Of a stretch of 64,000 nt of DNA, positions 41,903 to 50,055 are shown piece by piece. Position 1 is the stretch's first letter, and each line of letters starts with the position of its first letter. The stretch lies in assembly GCF_034347385.1 (NCBI RefSeq), contig NZ_CP133777.1, forward strand, positions 2,790,001 through 2,854,000, read 5' to 3'. The notes under the pieces are model-generated. The model was given only the letters and a program-made list of their open reading frames with translations, made no database searches and was not told the origin of the DNA. The translations under genes were made by a program, and so were the position numbers. The stretch comes from Actimicrobium sp. CCC2.4 (GTDB lineage Bacteria > Pseudomonadota > Gammaproteobacteria > Burkholderiales > Burkholderiaceae_D).

Positions 41903-43399
41903 ATGAAGTCATCGATCGCCAAAACCACCTGCTGTGCAGCGCTTGTTGCCAGTGCCCTAGCCACCATGTTTTCGGTTCCCGCCATGGCGTCCAGCCATCG
42001 CGAAGCACCGTTCATTACCCGCATGCCAAAAGTCGATGGCACCGATCTGTACATGTTCCGCAGCTACGAAGCCAACCGCGCTGCGTACACCACGCTGATC
42101 GCCAACTATGCACCACTGCAGGATGCCTACGGCGGCCCGAACTACTTTGCGTTGGATTCCGATGCGCTCTATGAAATCCACATCAACAACAACGGTAACG
42201 GCAAAGAACAACTGACCTTCCAGTTCCGCTTCAATAACACCAACAAAGACACCCAACTCACTGTCGGCGGCAAGAAAGTCTCGATCCCGCTGGTCATCAA
42301 TGGCGGTGCGATCAACGCGCCCAACGCCGCTGGTGCAAATGTCCGTGAAACCTACTCCGTCACGCTGGTCACCGGCGATCGCCGCACCGGCACCAAAGCG
42401 GCCGTGACCAACGCCGTTGGCGGTTCTGCCACCTTCGACAAGCCACTCGACAACATCGGCAACAAATCGATTCCCGACTACGCGGCCTATGCGGCACAGC
42501 ACGTTGTCTCGATCAACATTCCCGGCTGCGCCATGCCCGGCAAAATGTTCGTCGGCCAGCGCAAGGATCCGTTCGTCGTCAACCTCGGCGAAACCTTCGA
42601 CCTGATCAACATCAAGGCTCCTGCCACCGCGTTCGATCCGAATGCCGAGAAAGCCGGTCATGATGATCTGGCCGACAAGAACGTCACCTCGATCGAACTC
42701 GAAGTCCCGACCGTCTGCCTGACCAATGGTACCGAGCCGGTCATCGGCGCCTGGACCACTGCCAGCGTGCGTCAGGGTCGTTTGATCAACCCGACGCCGA
42801 ACTCCGGCAAGCCATCGAAAGAAGGCGGCGCGTGGACCCAGGTATCGCGTCTTGGCGCACCGCTGGTCAATGAGGTCGTTATCGGTCTGAAAGACAAGGA
42901 CCAGTTCAACCACAGCATGCCAAGCGGCGATGGTCAGTTCATTGATTACGTCACCAACCCAACCCTGCCTGCACTGGTAGAAATCCTGTTCGGTTCGGCC
43001 GGCGTCAAGGCACCAACCAACTTCCCGCGTAACGATCTGGTCGCCGCCTTCCTGACCGGTGTGAAGGGTGTCAACCAGCCTGCCAACGTGGTCGGTTCCG
43101 AAATGCTGCGTCTCAATACCTCGACCGCAGCGACCGCACCTGCCGCACAAAGCCGCCTCGGTGTCATCGGTGGTGATAACGCTGGCTTCCCGAACGGTCG
43201 TCGTCCCGGCGATGACGTCGTCGACATCGCGCTGCGCGTGGTCATGGGTCGCTTGTGCACACTCAATATCGGTTGCGCTCCTGCCGATGCGCCGTCCGGT
43301 GCGATCGACTTTACCGATGGTGCTTTCGTCGACTACACGTTCTTCGACAATGCGTTCCCTTACCTGAAAACGCCCATCGCTGGCTCGTTGAAGCATTAA
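41903..43399 (+). CDS. Exported DUF4331 protein
   Basis: 498 residues with a signal peptide (about 1-28, cut after MAMA) and the characteristic start of the mature protein SSHREAPFITRMPKVDGTDLYMF. Conserved DUF4331 phrases follow (LTFQFRFNN, DPFVVNLGETFDLIN, ASVRQGRL, GAPLVNEVVIGLKDKD). The function of the family is not known; exported or surface-located. The ATG at 41903 has AAGGAGA 7 bases upstream; an open frame 16 codons longer is ignored. Followed after 40 bases by a small lipoprotein gene in the same unit. Confidence 0.9.
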   Translation: MKSSIAKTTCCAALVASALATMFSVPAMASSHREAPFITRMPKVDGTDLYMFRSYEANRAAYTTLIANYAPLQDAYGGPNYFALDSDALYEIHINNNGNGKEQLTFQFRFNNTNKDTQLTVGGKKVSIPLVINGGAINAPNAAGANVRETYSVTLVTGDRRTGTKAAVTNAVGGSATFDKPLDNIGNKSIPDYAAYAAQHVVSINIPGCAMPGKMFVGQRKDPFVVNLGETFDLINIKAPATAFDPNAEKAGHDDLADKNVTSIELEVPTVCLTNGTEPVIGAWTTASVRQGRLINPTPNSGKPSKEGGAWTQVSRLGAPLVNEVVIGLKDKDQFNHSMPSGDGQFIDYVTNPTLPALVEILFGSAGVKAPTNFPRNDLVAAFLTGVKGVNQPANVVGSEMLRLNTSTAATAPAAQSRLGVIGGDNAGFPNGRRPGDDVVDIALRVVMGRLCTLNIGCAPADAPSGAIDFTDGAFVDYTFFDNAFPYLKTPIAGSLKH

Positions 43400-43439
43400 G
43401 ACCCGCCAACCCTAAAGGCAATTTGATCAGGAGAGCACC

Positions 43440-43679
43440 ATGAGAAAAATCTTACTTTTATGCGCGATGGCAGCAGCGGTTTCGCTGTCAGCCTGCGGCG
43501 GCGGCAGCGGCGGCGGTTCGGAAGTTGTCACGCCCCCGGCCGGCACCACCTTCCTTGATGGCTTCATCACCTTCTTGACAGACCTGGTGAGCACTGCACC
43601 GGACAACATACCCGCCCGTGAAATTGACAGCATCGGCGTGACCTCGCCGGAAGAGTCAGGTCCCGCACCGGTCAAGTAA
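43440..43679 (+). CDS. Small lipoprotein encoded with the DUF4331 protein
   Basis: A 79-residue lipoprotein with the lipobox LSAC (Cys19), then a Gly/Ser linker (GGGSGGGSE) and a 45-residue mature part (FLDGFITFLTDLVSTAPDN and SPEESGPAPVK) with one amphipathic helix. Gly follows Cys, so outer-membrane sorting is likely. AGGAGA lies upstream of the ATG. It probably works with the DUF4331 protein; the family was not recognised. A terminator follows 32 bases after the stop. Confidence 0.75.
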   Translation: MRKILLLCAMAAAVSLSACGGGSGGGSEVVTPPAGTTFLDGFITFLTDLVSTAPDNIPAREIDSIGVTSPEESGPAPVK

Positions 43680-43710
43680 TCCGACCAGGCAGTACCGTCA
43701 GCAACCGTCA

Positions 43711-43751
43711 CCGGCTGCCCGCTCGCAAGAGCCGGCAGCCGGTTTTTTTTT
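43711..43751 (+). terminator. Terminator of the DUF4331 operon
   Basis: CCGGCTGCCCGCTC pairs with GAGCCGGCAGCCGG with one mismatch around a GCAA tetraloop, followed by nine T residues. Confidence 0.92.
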
Positions 43752-43911
43752 GGGCAGCATTGATGCTGCTGCGCGAATGCGGTTCGCCACAGTTGATGCC
43801 ATGCGCAGACCCTGCTACCCTCTCGACCGTTCGTTACAAAAAAATCAAAACACTGCCAGCAATGACGCAGTGATCAACAACACCAGAGACACGCCACTTC
43901 CCGGAGCCCCC

Positions 43912-45069
43912 ATGCACACCACACTGACCATCAAGAAACTTACCCTGGCCCTGATCGCTGCCGGCGTCGGCTGTTCCGCCTTCGCTGCCGACATCAAACT
44001 CGGTGCCGCCGAAGCACTGACCGGCCCGGCAGCCAAGTACGGTAGCGCCATCAAGAATGGCCTGACGCTGGCCGCTGACGAAATCAATGCCAAGGGCGGC
44101 GTCGGTGGCAACAAGCTGGTACTGATCATCGAAGACGAGCAAGGCAAAAAAGAAGAAGCGATCAACGTCTTCAAGAAACTGATTTTCCAGGACAAGGTGC
44201 TGATGGTGTTCGGCCCGACGCTGTCGAACTCAGCCTTCGCCGCCGATCCGATCGCGGTCGCCACCAAGGTGGTCGTTTTCGGCACCAGCAATACCGCCGA
44301 TGGCATCAGTTCAATGGGCCCGACCGTGTTCCGCAATTCAGTCATGGAAGCAGACGTATTGCCGGTCACCACAGCGGCCGCGGTCAAGCATTTCGGCCTG
44401 AAGAAAGTCGCGGTTGTCTACGGCAATGACGACGCCTTCACCAAGAGCGGCTACGACGTCTTCAAGACCACGCTCGATGCCCAGAAAATCCAGATCACCA
44501 CAACTGAAACCTATGCCAAGGGCGACGTCGATTTCAAGGCTCAGCTGACCAAGATCAAGGCCACCAATCCGGATGCCATCGTCTGTTCGTGCCTGGCCGA
44601 AGAAGCCGCCAACATCATTTTGCAAACCCGCACGCTGGGCATGAAGCAGCCGTTCATCGGCGGCAACGGCTTCAATTCTCCCAAGCTTTTCGAGATCGCC
44701 AAGGAGGCGGCCGACAACACCATCATGGGCAGCCCATGGTCGTCCGAAAACATGACACCGGCCAACAAGGCCTTCATCGCTGCCTACAAAACCAAGTTCA
44801 ATGCCGAGCCGGACCAGTTCGCCGCGCAAGCGTATGACGCGATCTACATCGTCGCCGACGCGCTCAAAAACGTGAAGCTGACCGGCGCGCTCGACAAGGA
44901 TCGCCTGGCGCTGGCCGATGCGCTGCCTGCCGTCAAACTCAATGGCGCGACCGGCGCGTTCTCGTTTCGCCGTGCCACCGGCAAGGATGGCAAGCCGGCC
45001 GGTTACGATGCCGACCAGGATGCGATCGTCAATATCGCCAAGGGCGGCAAGTTCGTTCTGCTGAAATAA
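43912..45069 (+). CDS. Branched-chain amino-acid ABC transporter, periplasmic binding protein
   Basis: 385 residues of the Leu/Ile/Val-binding family (type I periplasmic binding fold). A signal peptide ends in CSAFAAD, followed by IKLGAAEALTGPAAKYG, the standard start of mature LivJ/LivK-like proteins. GGVGGNKLVLIIEDEQGK and VFGPTLSNSAFA fit the family. The ATG at 43912 is chosen for the signal peptide; the frame opens 54 codons earlier. It is the first gene of a complete Liv-type importer; permeases and ATPases follow on the same strand. The ligand may be branched-chain or other amino acids. Confidence 0.93.
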   Translation: MHTTLTIKKLTLALIAAGVGCSAFAADIKLGAAEALTGPAAKYGSAIKNGLTLAADEINAKGGVGGNKLVLIIEDEQGKKEEAINVFKKLIFQDKVLMVFGPTLSNSAFAADPIAVATKVVVFGTSNTADGISSMGPTVFRNSVMEADVLPVTTAAAVKHFGLKKVAVVYGNDDAFTKSGYDVFKTTLDAQKIQITTTETYAKGDVDFKAQLTKIKATNPDAIVCSCLAEEAANIILQTRTLGMKQPFIGGNGFNSPKLFEIAKEAADNTIMGSPWSSENMTPANKAFIAAYKTKFNAEPDQFAAQAYDAIYIVADALKNVKLTGALDKDRLALADALPAVKLNGATGAFSFRRATGKDGKPAGYDADQDAIVNIAKGGKFVLLK

Positions 45070-45168
45070 ATCACGCATTAAATTTTCGTCACGACAGTTT
45101 TACCTGCGGCATTTCCGGCTCACGCCGGCCATGTCGCAGCTTCCGCATTTTTATTACATGCAGGGACT

Positions 45169-46050
45169 ATGCTCGAACAACAACTGATTAATGCCCTGTC
45201 GCTGGGCAGCGTGTATGCGCTGTTCGCCCTCGGCTTCACGCTGGTTTTCGGCGTGCTTGGCGTCATCAATTTATCGCATGGCGCAATCTTCATGCTGGGC
45301 AGTTACACCGCCCTGCTGCTGGTCGAAAAAATGGCGCTGCCGCTCTGGCTGGCGCTGCTTGCGGCGATGCTGGTTGCCGGTCTGATCGGATTACTGGTCG
45401 ACTATCTGGTGCTGCGGCCGCTGCGCAAACGCAAGGCACCGCATCTGTCACCGATGATCGCGTCGATCGGCGTGGCGATCATGCTGACCAATCTTGCGCA
45501 AGGCCTGTTCGGTGCCGAGAACAAGCGCTTCCCGGTCGGCACGATTCCCGAACAGAGCATCAGCTTTGGTGACCTGCACGTGACGGCAGTCCAGATCGGC
45601 ATCGTCGCGATTTCATTCCTGCTGATGATCGTGTTGCTGGTCGTGATGCGGCGCACGCAACTCGGTCGCGCCCTGCGCGCGATTGCCGAATCCCCGAAAG
45701 CCGCCGCACTGCTCGGCATCAATGTCGAAGGCCTGTTCCTGCTGACGTCATTTACGGCAGCAGCGCTCGGCGGTGTCGCCGGCGTGCTGGTCGGGCTGTC
45801 GTTCAATGCGATCTCGCCGTTCATGGGACAACCGATGCTGCACAAAGGCATCGCCGTCATCATCCTCGGCGGCATGGGCGATATCCGCGGCGCGATGATA
45901 GGCGGGCTGTTCCTCGGCTTTGCCGAAGTCATGAGCGTGGCTTATCTGTCGAGTGATTTCCGCGATGCGGTTGCCTTCGGCCTGCTGTTCGTGATCCTGC
46001 TGGTACGGCCCTCCGGCATGTTCGGCAAAGTGCTGGAAAGGAAGGCCTGA
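45169..46050 (+). CDS. livH: Branched-chain amino-acid ABC transporter permease LivH
   Basis: A 293-residue inner-membrane permease with about eight hydrophobic helices. The family phrases LGFTLVFGVLGVINLSHGAIFMLG and ALRAIAESPKAAALLGINVE (coupling helix to the ATPase) are visible. Start ATG at 45169, 99 bases after the binding protein; the next gene begins one base after its stop. Confidence 0.95.
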   Translation: MLEQQLINALSLGSVYALFALGFTLVFGVLGVINLSHGAIFMLGSYTALLLVEKMALPLWLALLAAMLVAGLIGLLVDYLVLRPLRKRKAPHLSPMIASIGVAIMLTNLAQGLFGAENKRFPVGTIPEQSISFGDLHVTAVQIGIVAISFLLMIVLLVVMRRTQLGRALRAIAESPKAAALLGINVEGLFLLTSFTAAALGGVAGVLVGLSFNAISPFMGQPMLHKGIAVIILGGMGDIRGAMIGGLFLGFAEVMSVAYLSSDFRDAVAFGLLFVILLVRPSGMFGKVLERKA

Positions 46051-46051
46051 C

Positions 46052-46921
46052 ATGATGGAATGGTGGCAAGCTTTCTGGTCGACCTACAACACCGTCATCT
46101 TCAGCATCGGCGTCAATGCGATGCTGGCGCTGTCGATCTACCTCACGCTGTCCTGCGGATTACTGTCGCTGGCCAATGCCGCGTTCATGGGCATTGGTGC
46201 GTATGCCGCAGCAATGCTGACGATGCAGGCCGACATCGCATTCCCGCTGGCCTTGCTGGCCGCCGGCGTTTTGCCGGCGCTGGTCGCGCTGATCATCGGC
46301 ATCCCGACACTGCGTTTGTCCGGCGTGTATCTGGCAATGGCGACACTTGGCTTTGGCGAAGTGGTGCGCGTGATCGTCCTGAACCTCGATGTCACCGGCG
46401 GCCCGATGGGCCTCAACGGCATTCCATTGAAGACCGAGTTCTGGCACATCCTGCTGTTGCTGGCAGTCACGCTGTATGTGCTGGCGCGCATGCGCCGCTC
46501 GAAGATCGGGCGCGCCTTCGAAGCCATCAAGGCCGATGAAGTCGCGGCACAGCTGATGGGCATCAACGTCGCCGGCTACAAGTTGCTGGCCTTCGTCAGC
46601 GGCGCGGTGATTGCCGGCGTCGCCGGTGGACTCAATGCGCATTACACGTTCACGATCGGTCCCGGCAATTACGCGTTCGAGAATGCCGTCGACATCCTGA
46701 CCATGGCCGTCTTCGGCGGCACCGCCAACCTGATCGGCCCGACGCTGGGCGCGACCATCCTGACGCTGTTACCCGAAGTGCTGCGCGAGTTCAAGCATTT
46801 CCGGCTGGCCTTCAACGGCCTGATCCTGATCGTCGTCATCCTGTATCTGCCGAAGGGCATCTGGGATCCGGCACGCCTGCGCGCGCTGTTCAAACGCACC
46901 GCAATCAAGAAGGAAATCTGA
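46052..46921 (+). CDS. livM: Branched-chain amino-acid ABC transporter permease LivM
   Basis: A 289-residue permease with eight or nine helices, LivH's partner. SGVYLAMATLGFGEVVRVIVLN and GRAFEAIKADEVAAQLMGIN (coupling helix) are conserved. Two adjacent ATGs (46052, 46055) are possible starts. Its TGA stop shares a base with the livG ATG. Confidence 0.95.
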   Translation: MMEWWQAFWSTYNTVIFSIGVNAMLALSIYLTLSCGLLSLANAAFMGIGAYAAAMLTMQADIAFPLALLAAGVLPALVALIIGIPTLRLSGVYLAMATLGFGEVVRVIVLNLDVTGGPMGLNGIPLKTEFWHILLLLAVTLYVLARMRRSKIGRAFEAIKADEVAAQLMGINVAGYKLLAFVSGAVIAGVAGGLNAHYTFTIGPGNYAFENAVDILTMAVFGGTANLIGPTLGATILTLLPEVLREFKHFRLAFNGLILIVVILYLPKGIWDPARLRALFKRTAIKKEI

Positions 46922-47679
46922 TGCTGCAAATGAATCAGATCAGCAAGCAGTTCGGCGGCCTCAAGGTGCTGCAGGATGTCAGCTTCACGGTGCCGCAGGG
47001 CGGCATCTTCGGCATGATCGGACCGAACGGCGCAGGCAAGACCACGGTCTTCAACCTGCTGACCGGACTGCTGCAGCCGAGCGGTGGCAGCATTGTCTTC
47101 AATGGCAAGAATCTCGGTGCGATCGCGCCGCACAAGATCACCGAACTGGGGATCGCGCGCACCTTCCAGAACATCCGCATCTTCAAGGAAATGACGCTGC
47201 TCGAAAACGTCATCGTCGGCATGCACGATCATCTCGATTACGGCTTTGCCGGCCTGCTGCTGAACCTCGCGACTTTCCGCAACGCCGAAGCAAAAGCACG
47301 CGAGCGCGCGCGTGAATTGCTGTCCTGGGTGCGGCTGGACCACAAGGCCGGCATGCTGGCTGAAAGCCTGTCGTACGGCGAACAGCGCCGGCTCGAATTC
47401 GCCCGTGCGCTGGCGACCGAACCGAAACTGCTGCTGCTTGACGAACCGGTGGCCGGCATGAACCCGTCCGAAAAAACCGAGCTGATGGCCGAGATCGTCA
47501 ACATCAAACAGCGCGGCTACACGATCTTTTTGATCGAGCACGACATGCGTTTTGTGATGGGTCTATGCGACCGCATCGCGGTGCTCAACTTCGGCCGCAT
47601 CATCGCCGAAGGCACGCCGTCCGAGATCAAGAACAACCCCGAAGTCATCGAAGCCTACCTCGGCAAGGAAGAAGCATGA
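46921..47679 (+). CDS. livG: Branched-chain amino-acid ABC transporter ATPase LivG
   Basis: A 252-residue ABC ATPase. Walker A GPNGAGKTT, signature LSYGEQRRLEFARAL, Walker B LLLLDEPVAGM and H-loop EHDM are intact. The long insert after the Q-loop and the C-terminal PSEIKNNPEVIEAYLG are LivG-specific. The start shares a base with the livM stop and its stop overlaps livF (ATGA). Confidence 0.96.
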   Translation: MLQMNQISKQFGGLKVLQDVSFTVPQGGIFGMIGPNGAGKTTVFNLLTGLLQPSGGSIVFNGKNLGAIAPHKITELGIARTFQNIRIFKEMTLLENVIVGMHDHLDYGFAGLLLNLATFRNAEAKARERARELLSWVRLDHKAGMLAESLSYGEQRRLEFARALATEPKLLLLDEPVAGMNPSEKTELMAEIVNIKQRGYTIFLIEHDMRFVMGLCDRIAVLNFGRIIAEGTPSEIKNNPEVIEAYLGKEEA

Positions 47680-48389
47680 GCGCGATCCTGCAGATCAGCG
47701 ACCTGGCCGTCTCGTACGGACAGATCGCCGCCGTCAAGGGCATTGATCTGGTCCTGCATGAAGGCGAAATCACCGCGCTGGTCGGTGCCAATGGTGCCGG
47801 CAAAAGCACTGCGTTGCTGGCGATATCGGGCTTGCTGAAAACCGTGGGCGGCAAGGTGATGTTCGACGGCGCTGACCTCACGAAGCTCGCACCCCACCAG
47901 ATCGTCGGTCGCGGCGTCGTGCAAGTCGCCGAAGGCCGCGCCATCCTGACCACGCTGACCGTCGGCGAAAACCTCGCGCTGGGCACCTATGCGCGCAAGG
48001 ACAAGAGCGGTGTAGCCTACGACCTCGAATGGGTCTACACGCTATTTCCGGTCCTGAAAAACCGACGTGACGGGCTGGCCGGTAACCTCTCCGGCGGCGA
48101 ACAGCAAATGCTGGCGATCGGCCGCGCGCTGATGGCCAAGCCGCGCGTACTGCTGCTTGATGAACCGTCGATGGGACTGGCACCGCTGATGGTGCAGGAG
48201 ATTTTCCGCATCCTCAAAGAGATCAACCTGACCGGGCTGACTATCCTGCTGGTAGAGCAGAACGTGCGCCAGGCCTTACGCATCGCGCATCGCGGCTACG
48301 TGCTAGAGACCGGCAAGATCGTGTTGACCGGTACGGGGCGGGAATTGCTGGATGATCCGAAGGTGGTCGAGGCGTATCTGGGCGGGTGA
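47676..48389 (+). CDS. livF: Branched-chain amino-acid ABC transporter ATPase LivF
   Basis: A 237-residue ABC ATPase pairing with LivG. Walker A GANGAGKST, signature LSGGEQQMLAIGRAL, Walker B VLLLDEPSMGL and H-loop VEQNV are intact; the tail DPKVVEAYLGG is typical. The ATG at 47676 overlaps the livG stop; an open frame 37 codons longer runs inside livG and is ignored. Confidence 0.96.
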   Translation: MSAILQISDLAVSYGQIAAVKGIDLVLHEGEITALVGANGAGKSTALLAISGLLKTVGGKVMFDGADLTKLAPHQIVGRGVVQVAEGRAILTTLTVGENLALGTYARKDKSGVAYDLEWVYTLFPVLKNRRDGLAGNLSGGEQQMLAIGRALMAKPRVLLLDEPSMGLAPLMVQEIFRILKEINLTGLTILLVEQNVRQALRIAHRGYVLETGKIVLTGTGRELLDDPKVVEAYLGG

Positions 48390-48401
48390 TGGCGTGTAGT
48401 C

Positions 48402-48521
48402 GGTGCAATGCCCTTCGGTTATTGCACCAAATGCATTGATCACGGTCGCCAGGACCAGTCGTAGGGTGCAATAACCGCAGGGCATTGCACCAAATGCATT
48501 GATCACGGTCGCCAGGACCAG
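48402..48521. repeat. REP-like tandem palindromic repeat after livF
   Basis: Two copies of an identical 38-base direct repeat (48421-48458 and 48484-48521). Each copy starts at the right arm of a palindrome: GGTGCAATGCCCTTC... to ATTGCACC in the first, GGTGCAATAACCGCA... to ATTGCACC in the second. The two palindrome cores are near reverse complements of each other. This is the architecture of REP/BIME-type elements at operon ends. Confidence 0.75.
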
Positions 48522-48548
48522 CGACTTGTCACCCTCAGCCTCCCATCA

Positions 48549-49781
48549 TCAATACAGCACCCGCGTCCGGATCGTCCCCTCGATCTCGTGCAGCTTCTCC
48601 ATCGCCACCGTCGAGCATCCCATCGGCACATCCATCACCAGATACCCGATCGATTCATTGGTCATCAGACTTTGCGCCGAAATATTGATGCCGTTCTCGG
48701 CAAAGATGCGGTTGATTGCCGACAGCACGCCCGGCACGTTGCGATGGATGTGCAGCAGACGATGCTTGCCGCCAAACAGCGGCACCACCACCTCCGGAAA
48801 ATTAACCGCCGACAGCGTCGAGCCGGTATCCGAATAGCGAGCGAATTTCTCGGCGACTTCGAGGCCGATATTGGCTTGCGCTTCCAGCGTCGAGCCACCG
48901 ATATGCGGGGTCAGGATCACGTTATCGAACTTGCGCAACGGCGACAGGAATTCTTCGCTGTTGGCCTTCGGCTCGGACGGGAACACGTCGACTGCCGCGC
49001 CACCCAGATGCTTGCGCTCCAGCATGCCGGCCAGCGCGTCGATGTCGACACAGGTGCCGCGCGCGGCATTGATGAAGATGCTGCCGATCTTCATCTTCGC
49101 GAACTGTTCGGCACCCATCATGTTTTTGGTCGACTCATTTTCGGGCACATGCAGCGTCACCACGTCGGCCTGAGCCAGCAGGTCATCGAGTGTATCCATC
49201 TGACGGGCATTGCCGATCGGCAGTTTGGTGATGACGTCGTAATACACGACCGTCATGCCAAGCGATTCAGCCAGCACCGAGAGCTGGGTGCCGATGTTGC
49301 CGTAACCGACGATACCGAGGGTCTTGCCGCGGGTCTCGAACGAGCCTTCGGCCGACTTCGACCAGCCGCCGCGATGGACCAGCGCATTTTTTTCAGGGAT
49401 GCCGCGCAGCAGCAGGATGGTTTCGGCCAGCACCAGTTCGGCGACCGAGCGGGTATTCGAATACGGCGCATTGAAGACAGGGATACCGCGCTGCATGGCT
49501 GCGCGCAAATCTACCTGGTTGGTGCCGATACAGAAGCAGCCGACGGCGATCAACTTCTCGGCGGCGGCCAGCACGTTCGCCGTCAGCTGGGTGCGCGACC
49601 GGATTCCGACGAAATGCGCATCGCGGATCTTGTCGATCAGCAGCGCTTCGTCGAGCGCCGTCGGCAGCGATTCGATATTGGTGTAGCCGTTGCGGCCCAG
49701 AACGTCGAGGGCGTTCTTGTGTACGCCTTCGAGTAACAGGAAACGGATTTTGTCTTTTTCTAGCGATAGATGGTGGCTCAT
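48549..49781 (-). CDS. serA: D-3-phosphoglycerate dehydrogenase
   Basis: A 410-residue enzyme, first step of serine synthesis (3-phosphoglycerate to phosphohydroxypyruvate, NAD-linked). NAD-binding GIVGYGNIGTQLS, catalytic region INAARGTCVDIDAL, and LTPHIGGSTLEAQ with the catalytic His are present. The C-terminal ACT domain (from about 340) that mediates serine feedback in E. coli-type SerA is complete. Start ATG at 49781. Confidence 0.96.
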   Translation of the reverse strand: MSHHLSLEKDKIRFLLLEGVHKNALDVLGRNGYTNIESLPTALDEALLIDKIRDAHFVGIRSRTQLTANVLAAAEKLIAVGCFCIGTNQVDLRAAMQRGIPVFNAPYSNTRSVAELVLAETILLLRGIPEKNALVHRGGWSKSAEGSFETRGKTLGIVGYGNIGTQLSVLAESLGMTVVYYDVITKLPIGNARQMDTLDDLLAQADVVTLHVPENESTKNMMGAEQFAKMKIGSIFINAARGTCVDIDALAGMLERKHLGGAAVDVFPSEPKANSEEFLSPLRKFDNVILTPHIGGSTLEAQANIGLEVAEKFARYSDTGSTLSAVNFPEVVVPLFGGKHRLLHIHRNVPGVLSAINRIFAENGINISAQSLMTNESIGYLVMDVPMGCSTVAMEKLHEIEGTIRTRVLY

Positions 49782-49812
49782 GCGGGGTCCCTGGTTCGTC
49801 GATCATTGCCCC

Positions 49813-50055
49813 CTATATGGGGACGAGCAAGGCATTGACCAGAGCAATGTCAGGAAATGCCAGCACAGTATTATGCCGGTCGGTCAGCGGTCCCCAACCC
49901 GGCATGACTGCGCCGCGTGCATCGTAGCCGATCGCCTTGAACTTCCACACGCCCTGGCTGCGCTTGAGGTTGCCGACATGCGCGCCCTGGCCGGTCAGCA
50001 CGCGATAAGCCTCGCTGCTGACCGGCTCCAGCACCAGCTGCATCGCTACGGTCAT
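49813..50055 (-). CDS. Unknown 80-residue protein coupled to aconitase
   Basis: 80 residues; the family was not recognised. The sequence is mostly beta-like ([46 protein letters not shown]) with no signal peptide, metal-binding Cys or membrane segment. The ATG overlaps the acnA stop by four bases (ATGA), so it is translated with aconitase. It may be a small partner or stability factor of AcnA, but this is inference from position only. Confidence 0.6.
   Translation of the reverse strand: MTVAMQLVLEPVSSEAYRVLTGQGAHVGNLKRSQGVWKFKAIGYDARGAVMPGWGPLTDRHNTVLAFPDIALVNALLVPI

Noticed and set aside
41957-43396. Long open frame (479 codons) antisense to the DUF4331 gene
   Set aside because: High-GC antisense shadow with no family features; the sense frame has a signal peptide and ribosome-binding site.
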